Source: Psoroptes ovis
Lineage: Eukaryota; Arthropoda; Arachnida; Sarcoptiformes; Psoroptidae
Direction: 5' to 3'
Length of the DNA stretch: 64,000 bases
NCBI GenBank assembly: GCA_002943765.1
Contig: PQWQ01000003.1
Location: forward strand, 3,905,501-3,969,500
Below, piece after piece: positions 50,974 through 61,865 of this stretch. A program made the translations under genes and the position numbers. The first letter of the stretch is position 1, and each line of letters opens with the position of its first letter. Under the pieces are notes generated by a model. It searched no databases and was not told the DNA's origin. It saw only the letters and a list, made by a program, of their open reading frames with translations.

Positions 50974-51450
50974 TATATATTTGTAAAAGGATTGAAACAC
51001 AAAACTTTTAAAAATTCATTTCTTGCTTCATTCATTCATTTCGTTTGATTGAAATACGGCAGAAAAATATGAGAAAAAAATTTCATGTGTAAATAAATAC
51101 ATTTCCATAATTCATATTGTTTTGGTGCGTGTCTATGTCTGTGTGTAAATTACATAATGTCAATATTATCATTATTTTAAATGGGATTTTTATTTTCATA
51201 ATATTCAACATTAATTTCTCTTTGAATTCGTTGAATTTGTGTGTGTTTGGATGAATGGAAATGTATGAATGGAAATGAATGAATGAATGAATGTATCTAA
51301 ACGGTGCAATTGTTTTTGCTTTCATTTTCGCCCATTAATAATAATGATAATTTCAAACATTTTGTTGAAACAAAATACAAACAAACAGATACAGAGACAA
51401 CAACCTGTTAAATATATATATTTTTTTCATCAAAATAATCAATATACTCT

Positions 51451-51469
51451 TGTGTGTGTGTGTGTGTGT
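51451..51469. repeat. (TG)9 microsatellite
   Basis: Uninterrupted TG dinucleotides. Confidence 0.9.
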
Positions 51470-51951
51470 TTTAATATTTTAAATTTTTCAATTTTTCAAT
51501 TTCTCATTAAAAATTTGATTAATTTGAAATTTGATTTTTTTTTTTTGAAGAAATCAATCGTCATTAATGAGTGATATATGATTAATTGAAAAAAATGAAT
51601 CGTTAATATCAATCGAAATCGATTGATTCGAATTGATTTGAATCATAGAGAATTGATTTCATTTAATAATTTTTGAAATTCAAAAGCTTTACCGCTATCA
51701 AATAATTCAATGAATATTATTATTCAACTGTGAATTTGATTAAATGTTTTCGCATCTCATTGTTTCTTATTCTTGAAAGCATCAAAATGATTTGAATAAA
51801 TTGAAAACGATTCTACAAAACAATCATCCATACCATTCATCAATGATGATAGTCAAATCTTAATTTATTCAACGATTATTGCCAAACATCTTCATGCTTC
51901 AAATAAACTGGAATAAATCAACAAATTTTTGATGAACAAAGTCTTATTCTT

Positions 51952-52227
51952 ATGAAATTATCGGCGAAAATAAAACAGGTAAAAAAAAAAATTTCGAATC
52001 AAATACCTTCCACACGATTGAACATTGATCTAAATCAAAATTTTAGAAAATTCAAACGAAAGAATCCAATAATAATTACTGATAATGATTTTGCAGAAAT
52101 GTTTGGTGAATTTCTGCGAAATTTTTTTCCAAGAAATTTTGCCCTATTCGCTTCATTTTCAATACTAATTATATGGTTTATTCACTATGCCGCTGTGCAT
52201 GGATCATTTAAAATGATTAAAATTTAA
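51952..52227 (+). CDS. Candidate small single-pass membrane protein (91 residues)
   Basis: An ATG-started frame with a basic N-terminus (MKLSAKIKQVKKK), a middle part with mixed composition (PIIITDNDFAEMFGEFLRNF) and one hydrophobic segment at about 64-80 (FALFASFSILIIWFIHYAAV). The composition is more protein-like than other short frames here, and a small tail-anchored or SMIM-type protein is conceivable. There is no family recognition. An AAACAG/GTAAAA string at codon 9 is splice-like. It may be chance. Confidence 0.3.
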   Translation: MKLSAKIKQVKKKISNQIPSTRLNIDLNQNFRKFKRKNPIIITDNDFAEMFGEFLRNFFPRNFALFASFSILIIWFIHYAAVHGSFKMIKI

Positions 52228-52535
52228 AATTTTAAAAAAATTTTTAATTTGAAAATTTTACTCATGACCAAATCAGTTTAATTGTTCGCAGACCAGCGAT
52301 ATCGAAACAAGAGCACTGAATCAAAACCAAAACCAAAATCACCATTGACACCTGTTGATTCTAAGACTGAAATTCGCATAAAAATAATTAATTTCAATGT
52401 TAATATTACGATAATTTATTATTTTATGATAATTGTTTGACAATAATCGAATATTTATCATGGAAAAACATTGATTTATGGTCAATTTTTTCTTCAAATT
52501 TCATTTTTTGGTCTGCTTTTGTCTTGAGAAAACTA

Positions 52536-52616
52536 TTAGGTTGTCCCATAAGTTCTTGCCGTTTTTTAAATTATTTTTCTATTTAAAAAACGGCAAGAAC
52601 TTATGGGACAACCTAA
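52536..52616. mobile_element. MITE copy 23 (subgroup C, perfect palindrome)
   Basis: Two 36-bp arms are exact inverted copies (beginning TTAGGTTGTCCCATAAGTTC) around a 9-nt loop TATTTTTCT. TA on both sides. It is the only copy with no mismatch between arms, which suggests a recent insertion or recent arm homogenisation. Confidence 0.93.
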
Positions 52617-53624
52617 TACAAAAAACTAACCAATTTTAAACGGTCGATTTCATTTATTTATTTATTTCACATTTTTTTATTTTGAATTTTTTTTTACCAT
52701 AAATTAATTTGTAATTTACAATTTGAATACAACGCTACACTGGTAATAATAATAATAATAATAATCATTGTCTTAGTCGTTTTTTGTATTACAAAGTTCA
52801 AACAAAATTTTAGTCGAAATGAAAAAAATAATGATTGATTATGCAATTTGACTTAGTAAAAGCTGTAGAAATTATAAATTATAACCAACCAGCAAATAGC
52901 AATAGAGTATGTGCAACATAATTTGACATTTTTATTGTTGTTTGAACCAAAGGTAAAGGTATTGGGCCTTTGAAAATTTTTTTCAAAAAAACAGGATTTT
53001 ATAAATTAATTAGCAATGAACTTTACCTGTTTATTTTTTGTATTTTTGTATAACGGAAAAGCAACAACAGCAGCACAATGCATGGTCCAAAAATGTAGCA
53101 CATTTTCAATTTAAACCAATCGATAATTATTAGTACAAATGATCCATTTTTGGTATGCTTTACATACATTCACTAGTTTTTTTTTTTTCACAAAATTTTA
53201 AATTTGGAAATTTGTAAATTTGAAAATTTGATTAATTAATTTGATTTTGAAATTTTCACGTTGTTTTTTTCAATGGTTTCAGTCGACAAAAAGCATCGAA
53301 AACATTCGATTTCGACATTCATTTCTCTTCATATCTCTCGTTTTAGCTTATCTAATTTGTCAAATTTTTTTCCACCGAAAATCCGACAATTTGACCAAGT
53401 TTTAGTCGTTTCATTGTTTTTTCAAACATATCATATTTCACACTACAAATAACATCAAACAATTCATATTTTGATCTAATCTAAAACTAAATCTAATCTT
53501 AAATCTAAGTCTAAGGCTAATTTTCTGATCTATTTTTTCATTTCATTTTCAATTTTTCTAGTCAAAATACCTATAAACCTTAGGAATCATCGAGACATCA
53601 ACCGAATATCATCATCGAACAATA

Positions 53625-56234
53625 ATGATGAAACTTTTAAATATTTTAAAATTTTATTCAATTATTGTTTGGTGGCTATTGTTCATCATCATAATACATT
53701 CATCAGTATATTCATCATCAACAACATCATCGACAACATTTGATAATAATCAAAATAATACAACGAATAATACAAATGAATATGAAAATAATCTACATAA
53801 TCATCGAAATATTAATAATAATTACGTAATCGATACGAATAATATCGATAATAATGATAATAATGCTGAAAACACTGCAACAATTGAAACAACCGAATCA
53901 ACAACAACAACAACCCTATCACCAATATTGATTTCATTATCAGAATTATTAAATACGATGAGTGATCATATCAACGATAATAATAATAATTATACTGAAT
54001 CATCTTCGAATAATGATGATTATCGTAATTTAACAAAGTCCAATGCGACATCAGCCATTGCGTCAGCGACGAAAAACGCTGTCAAAGATTTAGATTTACA
54101 AGAAACAAAAGATAATGATAATAATAACAACGATAATCGTAGTGATGAGAATAAAGATAATGAATTTGATGATATTTGGTCACCTAATGATAATAATAAT
54201 CATTCGAAAGCATCATTCACCGATGATGATAATAATTTTTGGTCCCATAATGATTACAATGATGGATTTATTGTTGATAATCATAATGCGAATGATAGCC
54301 AAGAAGATAATCGTAATGATGATGATGAACGCATCAAATCAATGTATAATGATAATGAAAATTTCAAGAATCGATTCTTTGATGATTCATTCGAAAATCA
54401 ACAACCTCAACAACAGCAGCAACAACAGCCACAAGATTTAAATACGAATCATTTCCGATATCCGAATAATAATCATTGGCCATCATCACCGGTACAGGTT
54501 ATAATTGATGATAATAATCAAATACATTTGGCTAATATTGCTGATGTTAATAATAATAACGATGATCAATATAATCGAAAATTTGATACAAATTATGCAA
54601 AACCAATCTATTATGATGATAATAAATTTAATCAACGGAAAAAATTGATAAATAATCATAATGAATTTGATGATAATCATAACAATAGCAATAATAATAA
54701 CCATTCAAATGTTGAACAAAATCAAAATATGTTGGATAAATTTTTTAAAAATTTTGAAAAAAATTTTTTCCCATCAACAAACAATGACGATCATAATGAT
54801 GATGGTGGTAAATTTAATAATAATAATAAAAGTAAAATTAATAATCATAAACGCAAATCGATGAGCAGTAATCAAGATACGAAACAATTCATTGATGATC
54901 AAGAAATCAACGACAATCATATTGGTGATAATAATGAAAATTATCGTCAACAAAATTCAAAAGGATTCAAATATTTTCAGAGTATCCAACATCCACCAAG
55001 ATTTTTGATACCTAAATTGATTGGCCCAGAAAAATTGGCTGATGATGATCGCCATCATCAAGGACAACGTTATACTGATAATCATGGTAGAAATTATAAT
55101 CAAATCATCAGTAATCGTGATATTATACCAACATATAAAGATGATACTAATAATGTCGACAGTGATCATTTATCAATGAATAGAAAATCATCGATATCAT
55201 CGTCATCACCACCATCGTTAAAGGTGCCAATAGGTTCACGTGTTCATTATTTTGGCATACATGATTATAATCAACCATCCAAATCATCGATTATTTATGA
55301 TGATAATTATACGCGAACATTCACTAATGATCAATATGAGCCAGGTGTTATTGAATTACCGAGTAGTCAACCAGTGTTGCCGATTGTATTCAATTTTAAA
55401 ACAAGTCCATCACCAATAATTACACAAACAACACATAAATCAACATCATCACCATCATTAAAATCGAGTAATAGTAATGTACAATATTTGAAAACCCTTG
55501 AACAACCACATTATCGTGAACATATTGTTCATAAACCAATTGTACAAAATTTACGTGAAATAATTGTACCATATCGTATACATGTGAAAGAAATACAGCC
55601 AGTCAATGAGCTGAAGCATACAATTATTGCAACAAATAGCAATAATCAATATAATAATGACAATAAAATTAATCTTTTTAATGATATCAGTGATAATAAT
55701 AATAATGGTGATAATGTTCACACATCAAACATTTATGATTCATTACCATCATCATCATCATCAGCAACGAAATCATCATCATTATCATCGTTGTCATCCA
55801 TAAATTTTAATCCATATAATTCATTTGAAACCAACCTTCGAAATAATTTCGAAAATTATCATGAAAATAATCCCATCAACAATATTCTGAGTAATCAAAA
55901 TTATTTTACCCCACAACACGATACATTCGCTGATGATAGCTTCGCTACGAACAATAATCTCAATGTTATTCCTTCAATTGTTGATGATCATGTCGCCCAA
56001 AATGAACCTGATGAATCATTTGAAGACTATTTAATATCATCATCATCTACCACATCAATGGTCCAGTTGGAACCATTAACAAAAATACCTGTTTTTGCAC
56101 CAATCGAAGATTATGATCATGATGATTATCATCAACCAAGGCATAGACCTTTGTGGAATTATCTGACCACAACAACCGGAACAAGTGATTATCATCAACC
56201 ACCAATGAATCATTTTAATTATTTTAATTATTAA
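53625..56234 (+). CDS. Secreted, very Asn/Asp-rich protein, family member D
   Basis: An 869-residue single-exon protein. The start MMKLLNILKF is followed by a hydrophobic run IIVWWLLFIIIIHSSVYS, a signal peptide. Residues 30-570 are dominated by Asn, Asp, Ser and His with poly-N and poly-Q tracts (prion-like, disordered). The family domain lies at about 573-669: GVIELPSSQPVLPIVFNFKT, a spacer, then EHIVHKPIVQNLREIIVPYR and KEIQPVNELKHTII. It is more diverged than A and C and lacks ETQSEDEP. A Ser/Asn/Asp-rich tail with acidic patches follows. I see no cysteine. In contrast to A, B and C, no intron splits the signal-peptide region of the coding part. A TTTCTAG before the start may end a 5' UTR intron. 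Convergent with the enolase-phosphatase-like gene 110 bp away. Confidence 0.78.
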   Translation: MMKLLNILKFYSIIVWWLLFIIIIHSSVYSSSTTSSTTFDNNQNNTTNNTNEYENNLHNHRNINNNYVIDTNNIDNNDNNAENTATIETTESTTTTTLSPILISLSELLNTMSDHINDNNNNYTESSSNNDDYRNLTKSNATSAIASATKNAVKDLDLQETKDNDNNNNDNRSDENKDNEFDDIWSPNDNNNHSKASFTDDDNNFWSHNDYNDGFIVDNHNANDSQEDNRNDDDERIKSMYNDNENFKNRFFDDSFENQQPQQQQQQQPQDLNTNHFRYPNNNHWPSSPVQVIIDDNNQIHLANIADVNNNNDDQYNRKFDTNYAKPIYYDDNKFNQRKKLINNHNEFDDNHNNSNNNNHSNVEQNQNMLDKFFKNFEKNFFPSTNNDDHNDDGGKFNNNNKSKINNHKRKSMSSNQDTKQFIDDQEINDNHIGDNNENYRQQNSKGFKYFQSIQHPPRFLIPKLIGPEKLADDDRHHQGQRYTDNHGRNYNQIISNRDIIPTYKDDTNNVDSDHLSMNRKSSISSSSPPSLKVPIGSRVHYFGIHDYNQPSKSSIIYDDNYTRTFTNDQYEPGVIELPSSQPVLPIVFNFKTSPSPIITQTTHKSTSSPSLKSSNSNVQYLKTLEQPHYREHIVHKPIVQNLREIIVPYRIHVKEIQPVNELKHTIIATNSNNQYNNDNKINLFNDISDNNNNGDNVHTSNIYDSLPSSSSSATKSSSLSSLSSINFNPYNSFETNLRNNFENYHENNPINNILSNQNYFTPQHDTFADDSFATNNNLNVIPSIVDDHVAQNEPDESFEDYLISSSSTTSMVQLEPLTKIPVFAPIEDYDHDDYHQPRHRPLWNYLTTTTGTSDYHQPPMNHFNYFNY

Positions 56235-56344
56235 ATTTTTTTTATTGAATTTTTTTGCTTTCTTTTAAAGATCAATTTTTTGTCATGATTAAACATTTGC
56301 CAATTTGTAAAAACATATTGTATTGATTAATATGATTATCGTCA

Positions 56345-57376
56345 TCAACAACATTGTGGATGTGTTGATGGATCATTATAAAATTCAATATCAGCCAATG
56401 TTTTGATAACGGTCAAATTTTTCAACTCTTTTGGATCATATTTACCAGTTCGGTGTCCACTACGATTGATGACAACAGTACGTATCCCAGCTTGTTCGGC
56501 TGCATGTGCTTTACGTGGATCATCAGTGATGTACAGCAAATTTTCTGGATTCGATTCACGTAGCGCTGCACACAGACCTTTATATTTATTCGGATCAAAT
56601 TTATAGCCACCACTTGAGTTCAGACCATTTGCAATATAACGATTAAGGTCACCATGTGATGTTGAACGTAAAAATTGCCGTTGTCCATCAACTGGTCCCG
56701 AAGCATATGAATAAATTTTTATGAATTCTTCAAATCTCCAATAATGAAATGCATCGACAACATCAGGATAAATATCAGCTTTTAGTTTGCCATTTTCAAA
56801 TGAATGAGACCATAAATCTGTGCAAAGCTTTTCCAATTGTAAACGTAAACTCGGGTATTTATTTTCCAACATCCAACGTAAACCAAAGATTGTTGAATCG
56901 ATCAATTTATTCGAATTCGACTTGTCATTACTTTCATTGTTATTCGGTTTATTATCATCATTATCATTGACATTTGGTTCCGATAATTCAATCGGTAATT
57001 TGATGCCAGCCTGCCGATCAACATTCACTTGTTCCCACATACGATCAACAATCGTACGAATAAATTTACTATTCCAATTATCTTTGACATAATCGCCGAT
57101 ATTTTCTTTTGCAAATTGTTTCAATTGATTAACGAAAGACCATGGCGTTATGACACCATAAATATCGATTAAAATATTATTAGGTCTACGTATTTTAATT
57201 GAATTTGGACCAAAATTTGCTTTACGCTTTAGGCGATCACGCTGTACAACACCATCGAAGCCAGTCATCGGTGTTGATTGTTTTTGATTATCATTTTCTT
57301 TCGATGTCGATGATGATGATGATGATTTGGATTTCACTGATTTAAATGAATCTTCATCAACATCATTTGATTTCAT
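56345..57376 (-). CDS. Enolase-phosphatase E1-like HAD protein, likely altered active site
   Basis: 343 residues from the ATG at 57376; the frame is open a few codons upstream without an ATG. Residues 1-38 are Ser/Asp-rich and not part of the fold. The remainder aligns with enolase-phosphatase E1 (MtnC/ENOPH1), which acts in the methionine salvage pathway. Recognisable blocks are ILIDIYGVITPWSFV at about 68-82, the helical cap, GKLKADIYPDV, the motif II block IYSYASGPV, and LYITDDPRKAHAAEQAG near 285. The nucleophile Asp (D71) and the motif IV Asp are kept. The second acidic residue of the family motif DxEGTTT is Tyr (Y73, DIYGVIT). An Asn/Asp-rich insert lies in the cap. The protein is longer than human ENOPH1 (about 261). 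It may be a pseudoenzyme or have changed chemistry. It is 378 bp upstream (head to tail, same strand) of the NRF-6-like gene. Confidence 0.78.
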   Translation of the reverse strand: MKSNDVDEDSFKSVKSKSSSSSSTSKENDNQKQSTPMTGFDGVVQRDRLKRKANFGPNSIKIRRPNNILIDIYGVITPWSFVNQLKQFAKENIGDYVKDNWNSKFIRTIVDRMWEQVNVDRQAGIKLPIELSEPNVNDNDDNKPNNNESNDKSNSNKLIDSTIFGLRWMLENKYPSLRLQLEKLCTDLWSHSFENGKLKADIYPDVVDAFHYWRFEEFIKIYSYASGPVDGQRQFLRSTSHGDLNRYIANGLNSSGGYKFDPNKYKGLCAALRESNPENLLYITDDPRKAHAAEQAGIRTVVINRSGHRTGKYDPKELKNLTVIKTLADIEFYNDPSTHPQCC

Positions 57377-57754
57377 TTGCCTTTGGTGAAATAGTGGAAT
57401 CAAAACAAAATAAAGTAATTGAACAAGATTTCATATAAAATAATTTTAATTTTAAATTTTAATTTTCAAAAATTTCAAATAAATAAAATTCTAAGCCCAT
57501 TTTATATTCCTTTTTTCTCGAAATAAGTCCAAATTACAATAAGTCAATTAAATTACACCCGAAAAAATTCACAATTTTGTTCAAAAAAATTTTTTTAAAA
57601 ATTGAAATTAATTTTTGGCCGTAGAAATTCGGTATGAGATGAATTATATTCAATGTGTTTAAGCCAATTTGTTGAGCCAGTTCAATATTTTGATTTTTGT
57701 CATGGACATTTGATCATTGAATCAAAATATTTTCGAATGAAAATGGAAAAATAA

Positions 57755-60700
57755 TCATAATTTCGATACATAATCACCTTCATTCAATGGTTTAAGATCA
57801 TATTCATTTGGGTCACCATTTAGTTTACCATTTTCGAGATCAGACATTGAAAATCTTTTCACTTGTGATGTTGTTGTTGTTGTTGGTGATACAATGGATG
57901 AATTATCACAAATTTGATTATCATTATCAATGGCGAATAATAATTTTATTACATGATATAAAGGTCGCTCGATTAATATGTAGAAAATGTAGGCGATAAC
58001 GAATGCAATGACAATATCGGCAATATCATTGGTTAGCTATGGTTTGGAAGTGACAAATAGTATCAATGAAAACTTTAAATGTGATTAAAGGTTAAACACT
58101 TACAATATCAACATTAGTCAATGGTGCTGTATGTTTTTTCGTTAGCTGTCTAAAGCCTAATATTGTAATATGATTCAGATAAACGCCCATAGCCAATTTG
58201 CCCATTGGTCTTATTAGGGATATTGTTATTGCCTTATTGAATATGTCTGTGGAATAAAGGTTGAAATTAGTTGTGAATTTGAATCAAAAAATGATACATA
58301 CTAGCACGACCAGTACAACATGAATAAATAATCCAACTGAAACCCATACACCACATAATTTTACACAATAAAAACCATGTCATAAAATTGAATTGTGAGA
58401 AATCACCTTTCAACGGTTTGAATGTATCGTTCCATTGCGAGGAGATGACTGGCAGCGCCAACATACCTATCCACAAGGCAATGTTTGCAGCACTTTTACC
58501 GAGATTAATTTTCGGTTTACAACGTATTAGATAACCGACAAATAAACCGATAACGAATACAACAATTAATTGATCAGTTGCTGCATAATAATGTATGAAT
58601 GATAGTTTTGCTTCGGCAACCGATGTTGTTGTCGATATTTCATATGGTGTTATTGGTAAATTGAAAAAAAATTTCGGTATCACACTAATAATTGTTCCCA
58701 ATACCACCAACACGATGAAAACACCGTAACCGAATCGGTGGTTCAGCGTATACAAAAGGAATGGTGCAAATAGACTCATATAGAAAATGGGGCCAAATAT
58801 TGTACTAGGGCCAAGACACTAAATCAAAAAATTGACAAAAATTAATGAATGGAAAACTCGGAAAAATATTCTGAAAAAAATTTCATACCACTTTATCCAT
58901 AGAATCTTCATAATTATTGATCAATAACAATGTTTTCCATAGATTTTTTTTACAAGGTTCAACATGTAATGGTTTGAAATAATGCCAAATAGGTCCATCA
59001 CCAAGTAATGGCATTAAATATATCAACAATATTGGTCCAATAAATCGACGAACAATACTTAAATATCGATAAAGCGCATATTTTAAGAAATTTATGATTG
59101 TTGGCTGAATCTTTGATTTCTGGCCGCAAATGTTGAATCCCAATATTATTGAACTATGAAAAAAAATTCAAGAATTTGATAAGATCACAGAAAGCTTAGC
59201 ATTTTAAGCATTACAACCTTGCTAAAACATAAGTGGTGACAGCAAATGAGCTACCACGAATGAAGAAAAATTTTTTCGCCGTAAAATATTGATCAGTTAA
59301 CCCGTTCAATGCACGTTTAATATTGATCATTCCATAGAAAATTGGCAACACATATGAACGGCCAACAAATTCCATCGATACAAATGCTAATGTTATGGAA
59401 TCGATTGAACACAGACGATTCTCGTCCAATGGTTTCATTTCACGATGACCAAGTAAATATCGAGTGTTTGATAGCGCCGAAAACATGAGCAAATATTGAT
59501 CATATTGTTGGCTATTTTTATTTATTTCATCTGGATCACGATAATTGGTGATGTAATATTCATAACCAGTACAAGCACCGACCAATAAACAAAGACATGC
59601 TAAAATAAATCTAAATAAAATTTGAAATTAATCAAAGACTTGTCATAATCAAAGAAATGAAAAACTCACATCGATAAACGTTGATAATTGTCCAATTCAA
59701 TTTCTTGCCCCTTATAAGTACATTCATCTTCAATTTCGATACGTATTGGATTGTTTATCGGGTCTAAGACTGTTTCAAAAAAACAAAAACAAAACGAATT
59801 AAGCGAAAATCAAAGACAAATAAATCATAATTTAATCAACAGGTGATGAATAAACAACAACAACATGCTAATCAGCAAACAAGAAAATTGCAATCGATAA
59901 TCGCAATGGCCATGATCATCATCATCATCATTATCACCATTGAGATTATCAATCGAATGATTGATGGACACTTGTTGATTCATTCAAACAAAAATGTTTG
60001 TTTTCTTTTAAAATTTTCATTGATGTTTGTTTTTTGGCTTCAAAATTGAAATTGAATTTAAACGTCACGTGTTTTGTACGTGTTTTCGATGTGTATGTCT
60101 TTTGCATTTTTGTAAAAATACTAAAAATAATGATTATCTTAAAGCTTTGTACAAGAAATCATCGATATTTTCTTAAATTTAATGGAAATCGTTTGTGAAT
60201 CAATTGTGAATTATCTTTGGTAAGAAAAAAATATTGTGAAATTTTTCAAATTCAATTAAATTGATTGAACAAACAAATAAGCTAATAACGGTAATCATTG
60301 GTGTTTGTAATTGAATTTGAATGATTGGAAAAACTTTTTCTTTAAATTCAAATTCAATTTCGCTAAGATTTATTGAATCTTTGTGAATCGATTCAATTCG
60401 ATTGATCATCGAAAGGTGTATTTGTTTGTTTGTATTGAACATACACACACACACATGTTTGTATGTTTGAAATTGACCATGAAAATTGTAATTTTCATCG
60501 TGAATATTTTCAAGTTTCAATGCTTATTAAATTTTGGATAAATATTAGGTTGTCCGTAAAGTTTTGGCCGATTTTCATGAGCAACTCGATTGATTAAGCG
60601 AAATGAACTTTTCGGACAGCCTAATTTTTGAAATTTTGAAAAATAACTTTTCAGAGGATATAATTTTCGATCCTTTGATTTCTGAGCGTATGATGATCAT

Positions 60701-61865
60701 TCTTATGAATAATTCAATCGAAAATAATTTGTTTTGAATTTGTAAATGATCACACTAATAACAGCATGTGATTCTTAAATCAAAAAATATTGAAAAAATA
60801 AACTTACATTTATTAATAGCACGTTCCAATTCAAATGAACTACAAGTGGATGGAAAACATAAACCAATTCTTAAATATGACCCATTGAACATGTTTAACA
60901 TTTGTAGCAATTTAAATTTATTATTTGATTTATCAAAATCACGATTCATACGTTGATATAATGATTTTCGACCATTATATGTCATTAAATCATTTAATGA
61001 TTTTAATTTATTTTCTTGATTTTTATTTTGAATAATTTCATGATTATTATGATTGATGGGACTATCGCTGACATTATCATCATCATTGTCAGGATATAAT
61101 GGATTCAAAAATGGTAGATAAACTTTGGCTAAACAATATTTTCCACGAATATCATTCAATTTGACTGTCGGTGATTCAATATTGATACATTCTTCGTATA
61201 CACCGAATGCTGACATGACACCTTCTAAAAGGCCAGAAGGTATGAATTCCATTGAATCAATGACTGTGAAATATTGATAAATATCAAAGCATTATTCAAT
61301 GATTCAATGAAAGAAAATACATACATTTCAATGGCCATAAACGTTTTTCTTTAATTTCAACCAACAAATGATTAAATGATGCTAAACAATATGGTGATAT
61401 TTGTAAATCATTAAGGAATTTTATGAATGTTTCATTAAATTTTTGTTGTAGCTCTGGATCTTGAAATGATGATTGTTCCCGAATGGCTTTGATTGATTGT
61501 AAATATTCTTTGAGTTGATCTTGTAGACTAGTACGTACATTTGTCAATTGTGATTTATAATAATTTACAGTTTTATTTATCAATTGTAATTGTAATAATT
61601 CTTTTGCTTCGATTTTTGATGATAATGGATCATTTGGATTGCTGTGGTTGTTGTTGTTGTTGTTGGTTATCGTTGTTTGACAATTTATTTGTATTTTTGA
61701 GAATAATGATGCATAAATGCATAAAAAGAATATGATGATCACATTTGAATGAGATAATGATATCGATGATGATGATGATAATGATGAGAATTTCGATGAT
61801 CTGGACATGTATTTTGATGATTTATTTGATGATATTTTCGAATTAAATATTGGTATTAGATTCAT
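57755..61865 (-). CDS. NRF-6-type (nose resistant to fluoxetine) acyltransferase-3 membrane protein, eight exons
   Basis: Model: complement(join(57755..58036,58104..58246,58302..58818,58889..59153,59218..59610,59670..59769,60808..61263,61325..61865)), 898 residues, all junctions GT-AG and in phase. The first Met is M at 61865 (MNLIPIF). A hydrophobic segment HSNVIIIFFLCIYASLF then enters the extracellular NRF domain at about residues 80-330, with SPYCLASF, IPSGLLEGVMSAFGVYEEC, GKYCLAKVYLPF and LRIGLCFPSTCSSFE. A multi-pass acyltransferase-3 region follows (exons 4-8, ending LTNDIADIVIAFVIAYIFYILIERPLYH). NRF-6 family members are implicated in lipid or yolk transport and drug uptake in worms and insects. 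In the first AT3 helix the usual Arg and His are T438 and R450. Exon 2 has an Asn/Asp-rich insert. The 1,038-bp intron between exons 2 and 3 carries a MITE. Confidence 0.85.
60545..60624 (+). mobile_element. MITE copy 24 (subgroup A, + orientation) inside an intron
   Basis: TTAGGTTGTCCGTAAAGTTT to CTTTTCGGACAGCCTAA, TA on the left, TT on the right. It lies in the only long intron (59,770-60,807) of the NRF-6-like gene. Confidence 0.88.

Larger units (their letters stand above)
48025..53624. other. 5.6 kb gene-poor stretch
   Basis: Contains MITE copies 19-23, a (TG)9 tract, poly-T runs and one weak small open frame (51,952-52,227). No other protein-coding signal is supported. Two copies of a recurring 13-mer (TGACACCTGTTGA) lie near 48,851 and 52,346. 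Confidence 0.55.

Noticed and set aside
54115..54864. Met/Ile-rich frames overlapping family member D on both strands
   Set aside because: They are out-of-frame readings of GAT/AAT/ATT-rich codons in the Asn/Asp-rich gene.
57377..57403. Upstream extension of the enolase-phosphatase-like frame to 57,403
   Set aside because: It would start at TTG and not ATG; the first ATG is at 57,376, and CACCAAAG just before it may be a splice acceptor.
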